Assembly (NCBI GenBank): GCA_947568835.1
Contig: OX387605.1
Coordinates: forward strand, 8,188,418-8,252,417
DNA: 64,000 bases
Direction of reading: 5' to 3'
From: Protonemura montana
Lineage: Eukaryota > Arthropoda > Insecta > Plecoptera > Nemouridae
The stretch's first letter is position 1, and each line of letters begins with the position of its first letter. A program made the position numbers and the translations under genes. This document shows, piece after piece, positions 1 to 11,678 of the stretch. The notes beneath the pieces are model-generated. The model was not told where the DNA came from, ran no database searches, and was given only the letters and a program-made list of their open reading frames with translations.

Positions 1-3000
1 TCCACCCTGAAGCACGGCGTCGACACGAGGCGCACGGTCAACAAGTGCTGCCCGTCTAGCGAGCACCTCTACTTCAACCTTGCTTCGAGTCAGTTCGAGT
101 GCGAGAATTTGCGTAAGAAGACAGAGCGCCAAGAAGAGATCGCCGACGATGGCGCCCTTGATATCGATCCAACCACGGCACTCTCGGAAGACGCCGTGGC
201 TGACGCCGAATTCGGCAATTTCCTAATGGCACTCCTCACGTCGAGCAATGCCTCCCTCAACGAGAACGACGTCGAGAGCGGTGTCATGCCCTCGTGCGCC
301 CCCGACGACACCGATTGGCTATTCGCGCCGCGCGATTTCCGGCTGCTCACAACGCCAAGCGCCGCGACGCTTCTCACGCGGGGACGCCACGAGTTCCCTG
401 CGCACGCTTGGTGCGTGGATCTGGACGAAGAGGCCGACCTTTTGGCCGTCGTCTGTCCGTGTGTAGGCGTGGACGCGGTTTGTGTCAGAAAATGTTGTCC
501 GGAAGGACAAGCGCACGCTTTTATGAGTCCTAACTGTGTCATATCCGACCTCACACCCTGGACGCCGACGCCACGAGATTATAACATGGTGCGTATTGCA
601 CTCCAGAATAAATTTACAGCCTGTTACTTGTGGTTTCCAAATCCAGAGGGACAGAGCGGTCACCCAACCAATGGCTGACTCGGCGCAGTACTGCTTAACT
701 TCGCATGCCCGTTTGGAATTCGCCAGACCGCCCGGAGACAACGGGGTAAAACCCGACCCTCCGTGTCACCATCGTCTCGGCTCTGCCGAGACGACGCCGA
801 CACACCGAATCTGAGGGGGTATTCGCCAGACAATTTACATTTCCCGCAGCGATAACCGTTAGCGTCAACCTCGACAGAAACGTGCAACAGGAATGTTGTT
901 AGCAATGTGCTGATGTGCTGTTTGTAAGTACTATAGATTGCAAACTCAACGGCTGAAACAATAAAACAAAATGTTCCGAGCAACGTTTGCTTTTCCACAC
1001 AGTCTGTTGCTGTTTAGAGGACTAGGGTAATAAAATCCCTTTGATTCGTGCGATAGCAAGCGCAATATAACACCAAAAAGAGCTCTAGTCATGCGTCATG
1101 CGATAAAAAACTGAAATAGCAACGCAATTTAGTCCGGCTGCGGATTTTATTTGTAGCCATGCGAACGCAATTTTGTTGCTTTTCAGACATACTACCTACT
1201 TAACCACAAGGTGCCCACCACTTGTCAGCACTACTCCTTGGCGACGTACCGCCGCGATCAGCTCACTCTCCTGCACAACGGATCCATGAAGGCAAGTCTC
1301 TTAAGAAGGACAGCGTTGGCGTCATACTAGATGCGAGACCCTTTAGATATTATATTTGACCACTTTCACAGGCCAGGGTAGATTGTTCAATAAATCACAA
1401 GTCTCCATGTTTAGCAACGTCCCTACAGTGTATAATCGAGCCACTCCGAGCTGCAAGGGTGGTATGGAACCCATGCTGGTATCCCCGTTCGGTAACATGC
1501 CACCCCTGACTGTCGCCTACTCTCACAGGGCCGTGACAACACCGGCCGCCTCGATGAATACGCACCCGGCCGATTCTGCGTCGAAGCAATCAACTCGACC
1601 AACTCGTCCGACACTGACGACGACCTGCAAGTGATATTCTGTATCGAGATCGACGCTTTTACCGACGCCGTTACCAGCTTCAAAGGCGTCGTCACCCTCC
1701 TGGGGGCGTTGGCGCTGCTCGTCACGGTCGTGCTCACAATCGTCTTCCCCGAGATGCGCCAGCACAATCTCGAAAAGATGGTGCTGTACCACAACGTCTC
1801 TCTGATGGCGGCGTTTTTCTGCATCGGTGCGGTCCAAATCAGTTTCAACACCTTCAATGGGGAAACCTGCAAAGTGCTTAGTGAGTATAAACCCACCTGC
1901 GAATTAACAATATAAAGTGCGACCAACGTTAATTTTTGGCAAGGCAGAGCTTTAATTGGCCAGATCGTCCATAAATTCTCTGGCAGACACATTTTTTCTC
2001 ATTCACAATATTACTAATCTGTATTTGATCAAAAAACGTAGTGTGAAAATTGCAAAATCACACAACGCCAATGACCCATTCTCAATCTGAATGCTCTACT
2101 CGAATTGTAAGTTGATAACTAGCGACTGGCGGTTTGCTGGCAAGCCTCCACCATATCTAAACAAACGGGCAAGGCATCTTAGGTGCTAACGCCAGATTTT
2201 CTACGATGTTGCAGGCTTCGTGATGCAATTTACGCTGCTTGCCGCCTTCTTCTGGCTGAACGCCATGTGCATAGAGATCTCCTGGTTGTTCACGTGAGTG
2301 TCGAAGATCACTTGATCAACCGGTGCGTCGTTAAACAGGACCCACACCGTGGAGTGTGGTCTGGGCGATGCAAGATTAAACTGGGCTGAAACTAGGCACG
2401 AAGATAAGGGGTCTTGCAAGAGCCGGGACCATATAGAGGGCTGAGTAGAGAGACCACAAAGGCTAAGTCGCTAATATGTTCCACCCGGACCCACAGCCTA
2501 GGTGGCTAATCGAACCACCAAGTGAATGAGGCGGCGTGATTCGCCATCTTGACAGCGGTACGATTGGCGTCGAAAGGCATGTTCGGTTTGTTCCAGCACG
2601 CTGCGGCCCGTGAAAGAGGTGACGATGGCCCGTGTGACAGGATGCCGGCTCATCTGGTACTCGGTGTATGCTTGGGGAGCCACATCGCTTATCTCGGCCA
2701 TCACGGTGGTAGTGGAGTTCTCGCCCGGAGCGAAATTCAGGCCGCGCTTCGGGGAAGCCAACTGCTTCTTCCATGGTGATGGTAAGGCAACTGTTGGGGT
2801 CTTTGTGGAGAAACCAGTGCAGGTAGCATAGATATGGATAAAATTTACAATCACCAGTGATCATGACAAGCTGCAAGATGAGATTGCAGATTCTAAAATG
2901 TGTATCTCTTGGAACACGATGTGTTCCAAGTTATAACCGTGAGTTATAAATAGAGACAAATTATTCGGATTTTCACTGGAAGCCCCGACTCCCAGGTATC

Positions 3001-5599
3001 AGACCAAAAATAAACCTGTGGTAAAAACCCCTTGCCGACTACTTCTAGGCTTTCCGGGCTGAAGCGAGATCCTCAGAATACACGAACGTAACCCAGATTG
3101 CTTTGTAAAACGTGCAACATGATGACCAAGAAATACCAGACGGTTTACATCTTTGAAGTAGTTGAGATGCAATTTTGCGAACGGCATTTTCATTTAAATA
3201 CCAATTACGATACAATTGAAGTGGGAATACTGTCTTAAGATTTATTAGACACAATTACAAAAACGTGAATTTCATAGCAGAGATATTCAATTTCCCCAGC
3301 TGGGTGCGCATCTGCTGTCTCCTATGCAGTCAAGCAGCAGGTCTCGTGCCTATAGTAAACGGCAAGGGCATTCCAACCCTGCTCGTTGCATTCATTCGAT
3401 TATAATATAAATATAGTATTTGAACTCAAATGAATATTTTTAGGAAATACTTGTAGAAAATGGAAAAAAAAAATTAACATAATTTATTGTTGGTAATATA
3501 GTTAGATATATAATATAGATGAATATTCATAAAGCGCATAGATTTTCTTCTAAAATGTCCTAAGACATTTTTTTTTGGGTTGGTGGCTACGTCCACCAAA
3601 TCCCATTTTTTTTCTTCGACCGCCCTTTACCACAATCGTTTTTTATCTTTGTCCCGGCACCAAAATATATCACCAGCCACCACTGTTGGCATTTAGAGGA
3701 TTTTCAATTGAAGCCAACAAAATCTTATCAAATATTCATAACGCAATTGCAAGCTAAAGGTATTATCGTTTGCTACGCTTGGAAGCAAAACAGAAAATAC
3801 ATGCAAATATATATCATGAAATGGGAGCCTGGTGAGGTGTACACTGTGTGCACCTACAGTGCCATTACGTGTCCTTGGGTCCTCTTGTCCTGGTTAACTC
3901 CTGAGAAAGCTATGCAATCATCTTTACGGCAAATGTTCCTTGGCACACAAATACTACAAATACTATGTAATTATACGCAGTATTAAAGAAATAAATAAAC
4001 TCGCAGGATGATGCTAACGCGTAACGCATGTGCACACCATGGGCACAGAATTAAATACAGAAAGATCTTATGAAAGACCGCGATTAAAGAGACTGATAGA
4101 TCAAATTACAGCGTTATTGGGTTGGTTGCTTGCTATGTATTTTTTTCCTACTTATTTTAGTGATCTCATTTTTATTCGGCTTTATTGGTCTTATTTTTAA
4201 ATGTAAGATATTTTTTAAACACTGTACAGAAAGTGAAACTAGACGTCGTAAAGTTGCAACTTTTCTTTTGGCATGCGTTTCTGATTGATTGAATTGTTGT
4301 GTTTGACGACGCTCTGTTTTGACAACGGGTGGACTGATGCACTGGCATAATGGCTTTAATGAATGCAGAGGTAAATATGCAAATGCCGATCACATGTTAC
4401 TTTTACAATGTTTATCTTAGCGTAATTGTATGACTTCGATACTTGTTTGTGAGGCGCCTTAAGATATCTGTAGCTATAGTGCCAATGAACATATGAATTT
4501 CCAAAGCAATTTTCATTAATATATTTGGCCGTCAACAAAATTATTAGAGATGTTCAACTAAATTACCATGGTGCAGTTGCAACAAAATCTACCACATGAT
4601 TGCCTGATCATGCAGAGCAATTAGGGGCTTTCACCAAGTTGCTGGATGAACGTTAACAGCTAGCGTTGATTGGTTGCAGAAAAGATTTCGCAGCTGCTTT
4701 TCCTGTACGGGCCAATGGCGATCTTGCTCTCCGTCAACTTGGGACTGTTCGTCTACACTGCCACCAAGATTGCCAGCCTTCGCCGAAAAGCGTCGAGCAA
4801 AAAGCTGGAGTGAGCGTAATCTTTAAATAGAATTTAATCTGTGTGTCGCCTTTTCATAATTCCTCAAATTTTTAGAAAATCTCATGGTTCTAGTTGAAAG
4901 TCACCTTGCAAGGCACGAACCAGTGTTCGGTGGCAATTGCCTCTCATGTGCTTCGATTAGGGCTCAAATCAAATCAAATCAAATCAAACGTTTCTTTACT
5001 AATTCACTCTTTTAAAGACGTATGTTTGCCAAGAGTTTTAAATTATTGTCCTTCGCAGCTAATTAAAATTGAATAAATTATACATTAGGATAAAGAATAT
5101 TTACACGAACATTTTCCTATATAGTCGAACATTAATATTAGCTCTGGCATTTGTCACAGGCACAGTTTTTTCCAGCTATTTACTCATGGTCATTTCAAAA
5201 TGTATTGTTATAATTAGGTACTCCTTGATTTTTCTGCCTATACTTGCTGAAAGACCAGATCAAGACATACCTAAGCAACAGGACTTTGTTTTCTGCAGCC
5301 TGACCCTCTACGTGAAGTTGTTCACGTTGATGGGCGTGACGTGGGTACTAGAGATCATATCGTGGGCCGTGGGCGGCAAGAACTACTACTGGTTACTAGT
5401 TGACACCGTCAACTTGTTCCGCGGCGTTTTCATCTTCGTCATCTTCTGCTGCAAACGCTCGGTGCTGGACTTGGTGCGCGTGCGCTGCGGCTGCGCAGGT
5501 GTCAAGGTCGAGCGGCAGGATTCGGTGGAGAGCAAGTCGACATCGGGGTCTAACGATGCACATGAAATGACCAGCAGGCGACACCATGAGGACCAATGA
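1..5599 (+). CDS. mthl: Methuselah-like G-protein coupled receptor, 5' partial, seven exons
   Basis: Secretin/adhesion-type GPCR of the methuselah group, expected in the plasma membrane; ligand unknown. Exons read as 1-588, 1187-1291, 1529-1880, 2215-2293, 2597-2781, 4680-4809 and 5254-5599 (or 5299-5599); phases agree at every junction and give about 594 (or 579) residues. The ectodomain carries paired-cysteine motifs (NKCCP near residue 15 of the visible protein, VRKCCP near 160), HNGSM and a late FCVEA, as in methuselah ectodomains. Seven hydrophobic segments follow, from VVTLLGALALLVTVVL through FWLNAMCIEISWLF and YSVYAWGATSLIS to VKLFTLMGVTWVLEIISW. The final exon ends in a polar tail at TGA 5597-5599. 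Signal peptide and start lie upstream of the window. Intron 2 appears to be GC-AG. The family assignment is firm; the particular mthl subfamily is not. Introns 1 and 5 carry SINE relics. Confidence 0.88.
645..735 (-). mobile_element. Relic of a 5S rRNA-derived SINE head
   Basis: Read on the minus strand, positions about 712-658 match the 5S core: GAAGTTAAGCAGTACTGCG, then a GTCAG-like box and GGGTGACC. It lies in intron 1 of the methuselah-like gene, about 60 bases after exon 1. Only the head is recognisable. Confidence 0.6.
4282..4371 (-). mobile_element. 3' end fragment of the 5S-headed SINE
   Basis: Starts TGATTGATTGAATTGTTGTG and continues through a GACGACGCTCTGTTTTGACAA-like stretch and a TGGC..T.AATGAATG segment, paralleling the start of the copies at 7444 and 15028. 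The element runs on the minus strand, so this is its 3' tail plus about 75 bases of body. It lies in intron 5 of the methuselah-like gene. Confidence 0.6.
4968..4988. repeat. (AAATC)n microsatellite
   Basis: About four tandem AAATC units in intron 6 of the methuselah-like gene, followed by TTTCTTTAC. The arrangement resembles the tail of the LINE fragment at 9194, so it may be a very short 3' remnant of a similar element, but too little remains to be sure. Confidence 0.6.
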
Positions 5600-6246
5600 C
5601 ATCCTCAAGGAGAGAGCTGAAGCCAAAGGAACCAATGACATTCTACGTACTGAGACGATTGCATAGACTGAACGAATGGCACTGTTCCCTTTCGTGAACT
5701 GATGGCAAGTTCAATTCAAAGGCATTTGAGATATTTGAACAAAGAACAAAAATCAGATCTCAATTGGAAACTATTTAAGTAAATTTCAGCGATTATGTGT
5801 AGGTAAGGATTTTTTCATGAAAAAATGTATGAAATATTCATATATCTTTTAAATCATGATGAAAAGATACAACCATCCAATAGCTCGTTTTCCAAAACGC
5901 AGCAGCTCTAATTGTTTTGGGATTTTAATGGTGTCCTGTAAATTTAATCCAAATCGGTTCAGCCATTTGATCGGCCAAAAGTTATATTGATCCTTAGCTT
6001 CCCTCATCAAATATTCAAATATTTTCCCAGGTAAAAAAAAAAAATGTAAAAGAAAACGACCCACACGAATCAAAAAGAAGCAACATAAGAAAAGACTTTA
6101 AAACAAGTAGTTTCAATGTAATAGTAGTTCTTGAAGTGTCAAGGTAATAAGTGTCTTCCCAAATCCTTCAATGTGCCTGGCAATTGTTGCAAATCACACA
6201 TTTCCGTTTAGTCCTAAACGCACGTCGTTTGGTGCTCGTACGAAGC
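5600..6246. other. Intergenic spacer, methuselah-like gene to odorant receptor pseudogene
   Basis: AT-rich sequence with no open frame of recognisable family. It should hold the 3' untranslated region of the methuselah-like gene; no clear AATAAA near the stop was found. Confidence 0.5.
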
Positions 6247-6719
6247 ATGGAAGACGCAAGATGTTATGTAGTAACGACAGTTGATAAGTTTACTTGGAGA
6301 GATACTGACAGCATGTCCATAAATCTGAGTATAACAATTATTTATGACATGAGAGAATATCAATTCGTTCACTTTTATTGAAAACCTACCACCTTCTTAA
6401 AACATGTTCATAACTAGTGTCCTGTCAATCACGAAGAGTGGAAATTGAATACGGATTCATCACAATAGTTTATTATAAAAGGAAAAAGCCAGACCTTAAT
6501 TTAAATTAAAAGTCTGACTCATTATGCAGAAACGTTGTTTTCATCCTCATTCTCTCTACATGTCTATGGCTTCTGAAGGACGATCAGCGAAAAATCGGCC
6601 TGGTCTTCAGGACATGCCTTTCTCGAGTGAGATTTGGGTTCATGGTGTACACACTCATCCTTGGTCATCCATACCTCGGCTTCTTGAGCTGGGGCAAAGA
6701 TCTTCATAGTAATATATAG
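6247..6719 (+). pseudogene. Odorant receptor pseudogene (duplicate of exons 1-2 of the downstream receptor)
   Basis: Exon 1 copy runs from ATG 6247 to about 6352 and exon 2 copy from about 6562 to 6707; both align in frame with the intact receptor at 7097-7202 and 8003-8149. Shared words include VVT..(E/D)KFTW, GLVFRTCLSRV and GFMVYTLILGHPYLGFLSW, the last at near-identity. Splice signals are damaged: where the intact copy has ATGG/GTAAAT the donor here reads ATGAGAGAAT, and the acceptor CACAG is CTACAT. Homology stops after KDLH, followed three codons later by TAG at 6717. Exons 3-7 are absent. Interpretation: a tandem partial duplication that no longer encodes a receptor. An unusual rescue by other splice sites cannot be excluded. 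Confidence 0.8.
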
Positions 6720-7096
6720 TTCATAGAATAGTAAGTATTTAATTGAAGGGGTTTGTTGGACTAGTTGAACTAAGGGATCAACCATATCCATTTCTATTCC
6801 ATTTGGGTCCAAGCATATGTTGAATATTGGTAATGACTTTGGCCGTATTCTATCAAAACAAAATAACTTTTATCTTTTAATTCGAAAAAACTTAGTAGCC
6901 GATACCCCGCCTTCTAAACGACTTCCAGAAACAAGTAGGTCGCACGACGACATGAGTCAATAAGATCAAAAGAAAAGTCTTCACAACTAGAAGCTCGTTT
7001 TGTCTCGTCTTTTCGCTTCAGTAGTGATTACAAAGCACACAATTACAGTAGATTAAATACGGAGACTCGCACCATATGGTGCTTGTACTTACCAGT

Positions 7097-10000
7097 ATGC
7101 AAGCCGTAAGACGTTTAGTAGTAACAGCAATCGAGAAGTTTACATGGAAAGATACTGACAATACCTCTGTCAATCTGTGCTCAACTATTTTTTACTACAT
7201 GGGTAAATATCAATTCAAATACTTATAATCTCAAAAATACTCCTCATTTGGAAAATGTTCCAACAATCACGAACCATCGTAATGCATTTCCCAAAAGAGC
7301 ATCAATCCTATCAGTGCTACTCAATCAAATCACGATACTTTTTCTTTTTTTGATGATTTTTTTTTGTTTAACATTGTAATTATAGATAATAGAAAATAGA
7401 TAAAATGTTAGTTTAATTGAGGTGCACAATCTTTTATCACAAATTATTGATTGATTTGTGGTGTTTAACGACGCACTGTTTTGACATCTGGCCAAGCGGC
7501 ACCAGTCTAATGGCGTCGGTGAATGAGTGGATGATGATGATGATGAACCTAAGATAGCCTAGAAGGGAGGAGGGGAGACCCGGTGCCGGTACGTATCCTA
7601 CTCCTGACGAAGAGCACCAAGAGGACCACCGGCTTAACGTCCTGCCGAAGGACGGTACAACGCTAACAACAGGATTCCTCCACAAATCCATGCTGCCGAG
7701 AGGTTAATAAGCAAGATGAATGAAGTTGCTGTACTAACTTTCATCACTCCAACCTCTCTCCCGAACAGAACTGTTCATGTGTTTTATTACAAATAAACAC
7801 TCTAGTTTGCAAAAGGGAAAAGCAGAAAATGTTCCTCGTCCTGAGTTCAAACAGTTATGTAAATGCAGAAACTCCTGGTGCATCATCTTTATCGTAATCA
7901 TGGAACTTAGCTGTTCGATGCAAAAGAATTTTAAACACATCTCTGAATTTGTCGGCACAGAAAATTAAAGTTACATGATATGATCCTAATCTTCTTGCAC
8001 AGGTCTGTGGCCCCGGGAAGACGATCCCCGAACAATCGGCCTGGTCTTCAGGACATGCCTGTCTCGAGTGGGCCTTGGGTTCATGGTGTACACACTCATC
8101 CTTGGTCATCCATACCTCGGCTTCTTGAGCTGGGGCAAAGATCTTCACTTGGCAGTTGAGTCGGTATCGTCAACTTTTTTTTCAGCAATGATGACTTCCG
8201 TCGGATATTCTATGCTCTTCCGAAGAGCCCAGGCTAAAAGGATGATCCGAGCGTTGAAAGAGATGAATTACTGGAGCGCACAGCTTCCCAAAAGACCAGA
8301 GGAAATTTTGGATCGCAACAAACGGTGGTCAGATCTCATGATATTACTTATCATCGGAGGCGCGGCTACAGTGTTCTCGACGTACTTAACGCTGCCGTCC
8401 CTCTACAAAAATCACGAGCTCTCTTATTAGTGAGTCTTCTTCTCTTATTTAATTTTCATTTTGGATGAGTGGACAAATAACAGCTGAAAACAACTATGTC
8501 TGGTGACTTCCTCACTTAGTGAGTAGTTTCTCACAGCAAACGAATACTCGTATAGATGCATATCGTTCGGCTGCAGAGTGTCACGCTGCATTCGGGGTGA
8601 ATAATAGTTTGAAAATCGGATTTGTTGCGATTTGTCGTCGTCCTTACAGCGCCCCATGCTTTCCCGCAGTGCTTGGTATCCTTTCGACGAAACCGTGTCG
8701 CCCTACTACGAGGCCGTTTTCGTCTCTACGATGATCACTCACGCGTATTCGTTGATTGCCATCGGTGTCGTTATGGCGCTCTTCTTGGCGTTGCTAGTGG
8801 AGGCGATCGCACAGTTTCGTCTCCTCTCGCACAACTTGAAAAATAATTGCAGAGTGCAAGAACAGGTTCCACATCGGATTCACGTCAAGAAAAGCGTGGA
8901 GAGTGTTGCTACAGAAAGACTGGTACCTGATACGACCCAGCCGGGAACAATTTTGCTTTGCTGTCGGAAATGGAGACTATGGTCCAGAGATGTTGCGAAA
9001 GTCTCTATTGAGAAGGAAGTAACTGACGTCCTAAAAATCTGTGTGCAGCACCATTGTTCCATAATTGCGTAAGTATTTAAGAGACAGAGCGTAATTTGTC
9101 GGCAAATCCCTGGGCTACTAGATTAGTAAGTAAATAGGAAAAAAAGTTTCAGTAAACACTGTTAAATTTTCCGGGGCTACACATATTATTCTTCAATTCA
9201 ATTCAATTCAATTTCTTTATTTTCCATTGTAAAACATTTTACATGCCAGAGTTTTTACAAATGTGTGTTAAAACAAGCGTTGGAAATTGTCCATATTAAA
9301 ATATTATATCATACAATTACAATCTTGTTTCATTTACATAGTATTTACATTCACATTTATTCAGATATACATATTCGTCGATACTATAAAAACAATGGAA
9401 AATTAGAAAGCCCTTCACTTCATTTTCGAAGCTTTCTCTACTTTTTAAACATTTTATTTTATTGGGGAGGCGATTGTACAAAATGGGGCCCATATGAAAA
9501 GCGTTTCTTCTAGCAATTTCAAGTTTTCTTTTCTTGTATCGTATATCAGTCTTGTTTCTCGTGTTTTTACTATGAATATTTTCATTTAATTCAAACCTAT
9601 TTTGATTGTCCTTCACATACGTGATAACCTCTAGTATATATAGGGATGGAAGAGTTAATATTTTGAATGCTTTAAATGCATGCATACATGTACCTCTTTT
9701 TTTATTGATCCGAGAATTCTTATTGCCTTCTTTTGTTTGACAAATATTTTTCGAACTCCTGTTGCTCCTTGCAGATACACTATTTTTTATTTCAGCTTCG
9801 TAGAAGAAGTCAGATTGTTTTACGATTTGATCGTATTTCTTATGCTTCTGTGCGCACTGGTACCAACTGCCTTGGATGTGGTTTTGATTATTTTTGTACG
9901 TATTGAACATTGTACAGCAGTAACTAACTCTCGCTTAAATATCTATGCACTCTAAGTACGCTTATGTTGCTAACTGATGATTGATTTTACAGGCTAAAGT

Positions 10001-10534
10001 TCCCCTGTTTGAAAATCAAAGGACGCTTAAGTATATTTATTTGACGTTGGGAGGAAATGCCTCCGCATATTTAAGTTGTTGGCTAGCTGAGACACTTACG
10101 TCAGAGGTAAGTCGCTTTGTTTACTCATCGACTTTTCACGACTTTTTAAAATGTCCACTTTCCTTTGCTCGGTTTCACCGTTTGGTTCGTGGTGCAGAGT
10201 GAAGGAGTTAGGGACGCCGTCTTCGGCAGCGACTGGTTCGACCAACCGGAGGGCTTCAAGCAAAGCATGCGTATCATTATATCGCAATGCAACCAGCCGG
10301 TGGTCATCAAGATCGGTGGTTTCATCGCGTTGTCTATGGAGACGTTCTATGCGGTAAACATGGGTCATGAAATTACCAACCCTCACCGAGATTTGCGCTA
10401 TGAAAGTTGCTGCATGTAATATGCGTTCGCTTGCGTTCTTCCAGATGACGAAGCTGACGTACTCGTATTGCATGGCGATATGGATTTACTTCTTGGAAAG
10501 TTCTGACGGCATCAAGTTGGGCCAGCATAAGTGA
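7097..10534 (+). CDS. Insect odorant receptor (7tm_6 family), seven exons
   Basis: Ligand-binding subunit of an insect odorant receptor channel, expected to work with the Orco co-receptor in the dendritic membrane of olfactory neurons. Exons: 7097-7202, 8003-8429, 8670-9068, 9796-9895, 9993-10106, 10198-10353, 10445-10534; phases match throughout and give 463 residues, near the usual 380-450. Family features seen: N-terminal YYMGLWP block, YPFDETVSPYYEAVF before a long hydrophobic segment, an LxxCVQHHCSII motif, and a C-terminal series of SEGVRDAVFGSDWFD, QCNQPVVIKIGGFIALSME and LTYSYCMAI that matches the conserved 7tm_6 C terminus. An in-frame ATG at 7076 could add seven residues; 7097 is preferred because the upstream pseudogene has ATG at the matching place. 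Exon 3 uses the acceptor at 8669, since the one at 8649 breaks the frame. Intron 1 holds a SINE, intron 3 a LINE. AATAAA lies 63 bases past the stop. Odorant specificity cannot be read from sequence. Confidence 0.9.
7444..7780 (-). mobile_element. 5S-headed SINE, 5'-truncated copy
   Basis: Begins TTGATTGATTTGTGGTGTTT and aligns across its length with the full copy at 15028-15479 (shared GAATGAGTGGATGATGATGA, CCGGTGCCGG, GAAGGACGGTACAAC, ATTCCTCCACAAATCCATGC). It ends at GTTCATGTG, just short of the 5S-derived head. Transcription sense is minus, so this is a 5'-truncated insertion. It sits in intron 1 of the odorant receptor, in antisense. Confidence 0.8.
9194..9770 (-). mobile_element. 3' fragment of a non-LTR retrotransposon (LINE)
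   Basis: On the minus strand this encodes the end of a reverse-transcriptase ORF: VKQKKAIRIL, then in another frame FKILTLPSLYILEVITYVK, an N-K-TDIRYKKRK stretch and GPILYNRLPNKIK, the latter typical of the C terminus of LINE polymerases. A frameshift separates the first block from the rest. The 3' end is an (ATTGA)n short repeat at 9194-9215. The fragment lies antisense in intron 3 of the odorant receptor. The clade is not assigned. Confidence 0.75.
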
Positions 10535-10596
10535 AATGCCTGATCACGTCGTTTAAATAATTTATATGGTCAAACTCAATGTTTCAAACCATGATT

Positions 10597-10602
10597 AATA
10601 AA
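10597..10602 (+). terminator. Polyadenylation signal AATAAA of the odorant receptor
   Basis: Canonical AATAAA 63 bases after the TGA at 10532, followed by AT-rich sequence. A good fit for a short 3' untranslated region. Confidence 0.6.
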
Positions 10603-11678
10603 TTGTAAATATTTAAGTATATTTAAGTATATTTTAGTATTTTGAAGATGTAATAATTTCCGTGTGGTATACAAAATCTAAAAAGTACAATTAAAGGCTA
10701 TGTTTAAAATTTAGGTGTGTGACAGCCAAGAAATTATTAACCTTTTTTGCGAATTATCTTCCTAATGACAGCGCAGGGTCTAAAATAAAGAACATTTAAG
10801 GTGGCAAGGCGAAAATAGGCTAGAATTTTGCGCTGTCAACAGAGCACGTAGATCAGCCAACATGCCAAAGTGGAGACGGCAGGTGGCTCATGATTTTAAC
10901 GTCCTTAACAAAGGATATTGGCTTTCAATGCAATACGGCTTCCAGTCTCGCTTTCCCACCAACTACGAAGTCAAAAAACCAATTAAATTTTTTCAGTTAG
11001 CTAATTTTAAAGAATGTAACTCCTACTGTGTAAGAGAGATGTTTTTGAACACATAAATTATGTGAACATTTATTATTGCAGTGCAATAATACAAATTCGA
11101 CGACATAAACGAGGAAATTAATTAAATTTAGCCCAGACACAACTTTTACAGCACACTTAATTTATTGTACAATAAACATACATTACATTTAGACAATTGC
11201 ATCCATGTAAAACATGCGAAGTAAACTTGCAGCTGACAACATAATTTTACAGGCAAGTTCTCTGCACCCTACAACTTAAAAACAAAATAACAAGCAATTA
11301 AACAGATAATTCAGGAGTTGACCTGAATCATAGAAAGACTTTCGAACAGACATTGATTTCCTTACGGGCACAGGGGATGATTCTAACAAGAAATTTAGGT
11401 CCTGGATGGAATGGCCTGCATAGGGATATTTTGCGCAAATTTCTTGCTCCTGGAACAGTTTTCTGCTCTCACCATTGAAATGAACCACCGGAAAAAAGAA
11501 ATATTCGTTGGACGAGATTTCATAAACCTAGGCATATTATCCTAGACAAAGCGTAGAACTCGGGTGGAGACATTTCTGTTGAAACGCAAAAAACGGGAGA
11601 AAACCACAACTTTTGGGAGTTCCGGCAACTAGATTAAAGGCACCACAGCACAGCGCGATGACAGCTCAGCTAAGCCTG
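10603..11678. other. Spacer between convergent genes
   Basis: No coding sequence recognised. It should contain the 3' untranslated region of the minus-strand gene ending at 11679; a minus-strand AATAAA at 11161-11166 is a possible but distant polyadenylation signal. Confidence 0.45.

Noticed and set aside
90-554. Long minus-strand open frame opposite methuselah-like exon 1
   Set aside because: Shadow of a high-GC coding exon; no family pattern and no splice partners.
658-712. Functional 5S rRNA gene
   Set aside because: Only the internal core matches and several conserved bases differ; it belongs to the SINE heads.
2325-2345. Further SINE tail suggested by GCGTCGTTAAAC
   Set aside because: The match is only about 12 bases and the flanks do not continue the alignment.
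8650-8669. Upstream acceptor for odorant receptor exon 3 (CAG at 8647-8649)
   Set aside because: Joining it to the phase-2 donor at 8429/8430 shifts the frame; the acceptor at 8669 restores it and the YPFDE block.
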